Below, one piece after another: positions 30,539 through 31,423 of a stretch of DNA of 31,423 nucleotides; the stretch's first letter is position 1, and each line of letters begins with the position of its first letter. The notes under the pieces were generated by a model that was not told the DNA's origin, did no database searches, and was given only the letters and a program-made list of their open reading frames with translations. This DNA is from Sphingomonas sp. UBA4766 (lineage in GTDB: Bacteria > Pseudomonadota > Alphaproteobacteria > Sphingomonadales > Sphingomonadaceae). Position numbers and translations under genes: made by a program. The stretch covers positions 10,185 to 41,607 of the forward strand of contig DHHS01000181.1 in NCBI GenBank assembly GCA_002403415.1, written 5' to 3'.

Positions 30539-31423
30539 TTACGCATGGGGGCGGCCCCCGCACGGTTCCAGTTTATCCATTAACAGACGCATGTCGGCAG
30601 GCATTTCGCTATCAAATGCCATAGCGATACTTGTGCGAGGATGAATGAACCCCAAACGCGCCGCGTGCAAGGCTTGGCGCCGGAAATTGGCAGTTTCCAA
30701 CAAAGCGCGGTGGCTACGCGCTGTTTTTGAATAAACCGGATCGCCAAGCAGCGCGTGGCCAAGCGAGGCCATGTGAACGCGCACCTGGTGCGTGCGGCCC
30801 GTCTCCAGCCGACATTCGATCAGAGCGGCCTCGCGCAAGTGCTTGAGCAAGCGATAATGCGTCACCGCGCGCTTGCCGCCCGCCACGATCGCCATCTTTT
30901 TGCGATTGGCGGGCGACCGGCCAAGCGGCGCATCGACCATACCCGCCGTCGGAACGGGGTGGCCCGCGACAATCGCATGGTAGCGCCGGTCGATGCTGTG
31001 ATCGGCGAACTGGCGCGCCAGTCCCTCATGCGCGCGGTCGGTCTTTGCCGCGACGATAAGTCCGGAGGTATCCTTGTCGATCCGGTGGACAATCCCCGGT
31101 CGGGCAACGCCCCCAATACCCGACAATTGCCCCGCACAGTGATGGAGCAGCGCATTGACGAGCGTGCCATCGAGATTGCCGACCGCCGGATGCACGACCA
31201 GCCCGGCGGGTTTGTCAACCACAATCAGGTGCTCGTCTTCATAAACGATCTTCAGCGCGATATCCTGCGCCACAGTGTCGAGCGGCACGGCCGGGGGTAG
31301 CGCGACGCTGAAACGCTGCCCATCAAGCGTGCGCCGCGCCGAATCGCGCAAAGCGACGCCCGCCGCATCGGTGACTTGCCCGCCCGCGATCAGTGCCTTG
31401 ACCCGCTCGCGCGACAATTGCGG
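30539..31423 (-). CDS. rluD: Ribosomal large subunit pseudouridine synthase, RluD type (5' end cut by window)
   Basis: The visible 294 codons cover the end of the S4 domain (PQLSRERVKALIAGGQV) and the full RluA-family catalytic domain. The catalytic aspartate is in HRIDKDTSG (codon 31076-31078); VDKPAGLVVHP, ETGRTHQVRVHM and GDPVY are the other signatures. The frame is open to the window edge without a plausible start, so the first few dozen residues are missing. It should make pseudouridines in 23S rRNA helix 69 if it is RluD; RluC-like specificity is less likely from the sequence and context. The stop is 49 nt before the chosen rpoH start. Confidence 0.94.
   Translation of the reverse strand, partial: PQLSRERVKALIAGGQVTDAAGVALRDSARRTLDGQRFSVALPPAVPLDTVAQDIALKIVYEDEHLIVVDKPAGLVVHPAVGNLDGTLVNALLHHCAGQLSGIGGVARPGIVHRIDKDTSGLIVAAKTDRAHEGLARQFADHSIDRRYHAIVAGHPVPTAGMVDAPLGRSPANRKKMAIVAGGKRAVTHYRLLKHLREAALIECRLETGRTHQVRVHMASLGHALLGDPVYSKTARSHRALLETANFRRQALHAARLGFIHPRTSIAMAFDSEMPADMRLLMDKLEPCGGRPHA

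Noticed and set aside
1..31423. CRISPR array, insertion sequence, prophage or toxin-antitoxin pair
   Set aside because: No direct-repeat array, transposase, integrase, phage or toxin gene was recognised; gene order and base use look like core chromosome throughout.

Overview
This is a GC-rich (roughly two-thirds G+C), densely coded alphaproteobacterial chromosome segment. The gene content and order (XrtA/PEP-CTERM polysaccharide locus, SRP RNA next to dnaX-ybaB, rluD-rpoH) and a GTCACCCCGGC-type intergenic palindrome suggest Sphingomonadales, perhaps Sphingomonas in the strict sense. All family names were assigned by reading motifs; no database was searched.

Layout. Positions 1-31 are the 3' end of a tRNA, followed by trxB (175-1146). 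From 1150 to 18367 lies a nearly uninterrupted exosortase A (XrtA) exopolysaccharide locus. A leftward arm carries an acyl carrier protein and two alpha/beta hydrolases. A rightward arm carries an acyl-CoA ligase-like enzyme, a PLP decarboxylase, Wza-like export lipoprotein, chain-length protein, tyrosine autokinase, outer-membrane barrel, AAA ATPase, polysaccharide deacetylase, FemAB-like transferase, glycosyltransferase, XrtA fused to an EpsI domain, and an asparagine-synthase-like amidotransferase. The two arms diverge from a 147-bp region (2861-3007) with a good sigma70-like promoter and five TTGGC/GCCAA half-sites. Many neighbours overlap by 1-4 nt (ATGA, TGATG), so the rightward arm is probably one long operon.

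From 18364 to 21417, on the minus strand, are a MAPEG membrane protein and a polyamine cluster: an ornithine-decarboxylase-like enzyme, a deoxyhypusine-synthase-like enzyme (probably making homospermidine) and a coupled 62-residue SANT/Myb-like protein. From 21559 come a threonine/serine dehydratase and a coupled 55-residue membrane protein, two tandem hairpins, and a convergent alpha/beta hydrolase. Next are two tandem, diverged cysteine desulfurases with a [2Fe-2S] ferredoxin. The SRP RNA gene (ffs) follows with a recognisable promoter, then a small four-helix membrane protein preceded by a perfect 26-bp palindrome, then dnaX-ybaB. The right end is on the minus strand: mtgA, rpoH and an rluD-type pseudouridine synthase cut by the window edge.

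How the genes fit together. The XrtA locus encodes synthesis, polymer length control, export and modification of an extracellular polysaccharide, plus the membrane transpeptidase that anchors or processes PEP-CTERM proteins. No PEP-CTERM substrate gene, PrsK/PrsR regulator or priming sugar transferase lies in the window, so the system must be completed elsewhere. The least explained part is the ACP, ligase, PLP-decarboxylase and two-hydrolase module: it looks like a small pathway that activates and carries an acyl or aminoacyl group whose identity is unknown. It is the best candidate here for undescribed biochemistry.
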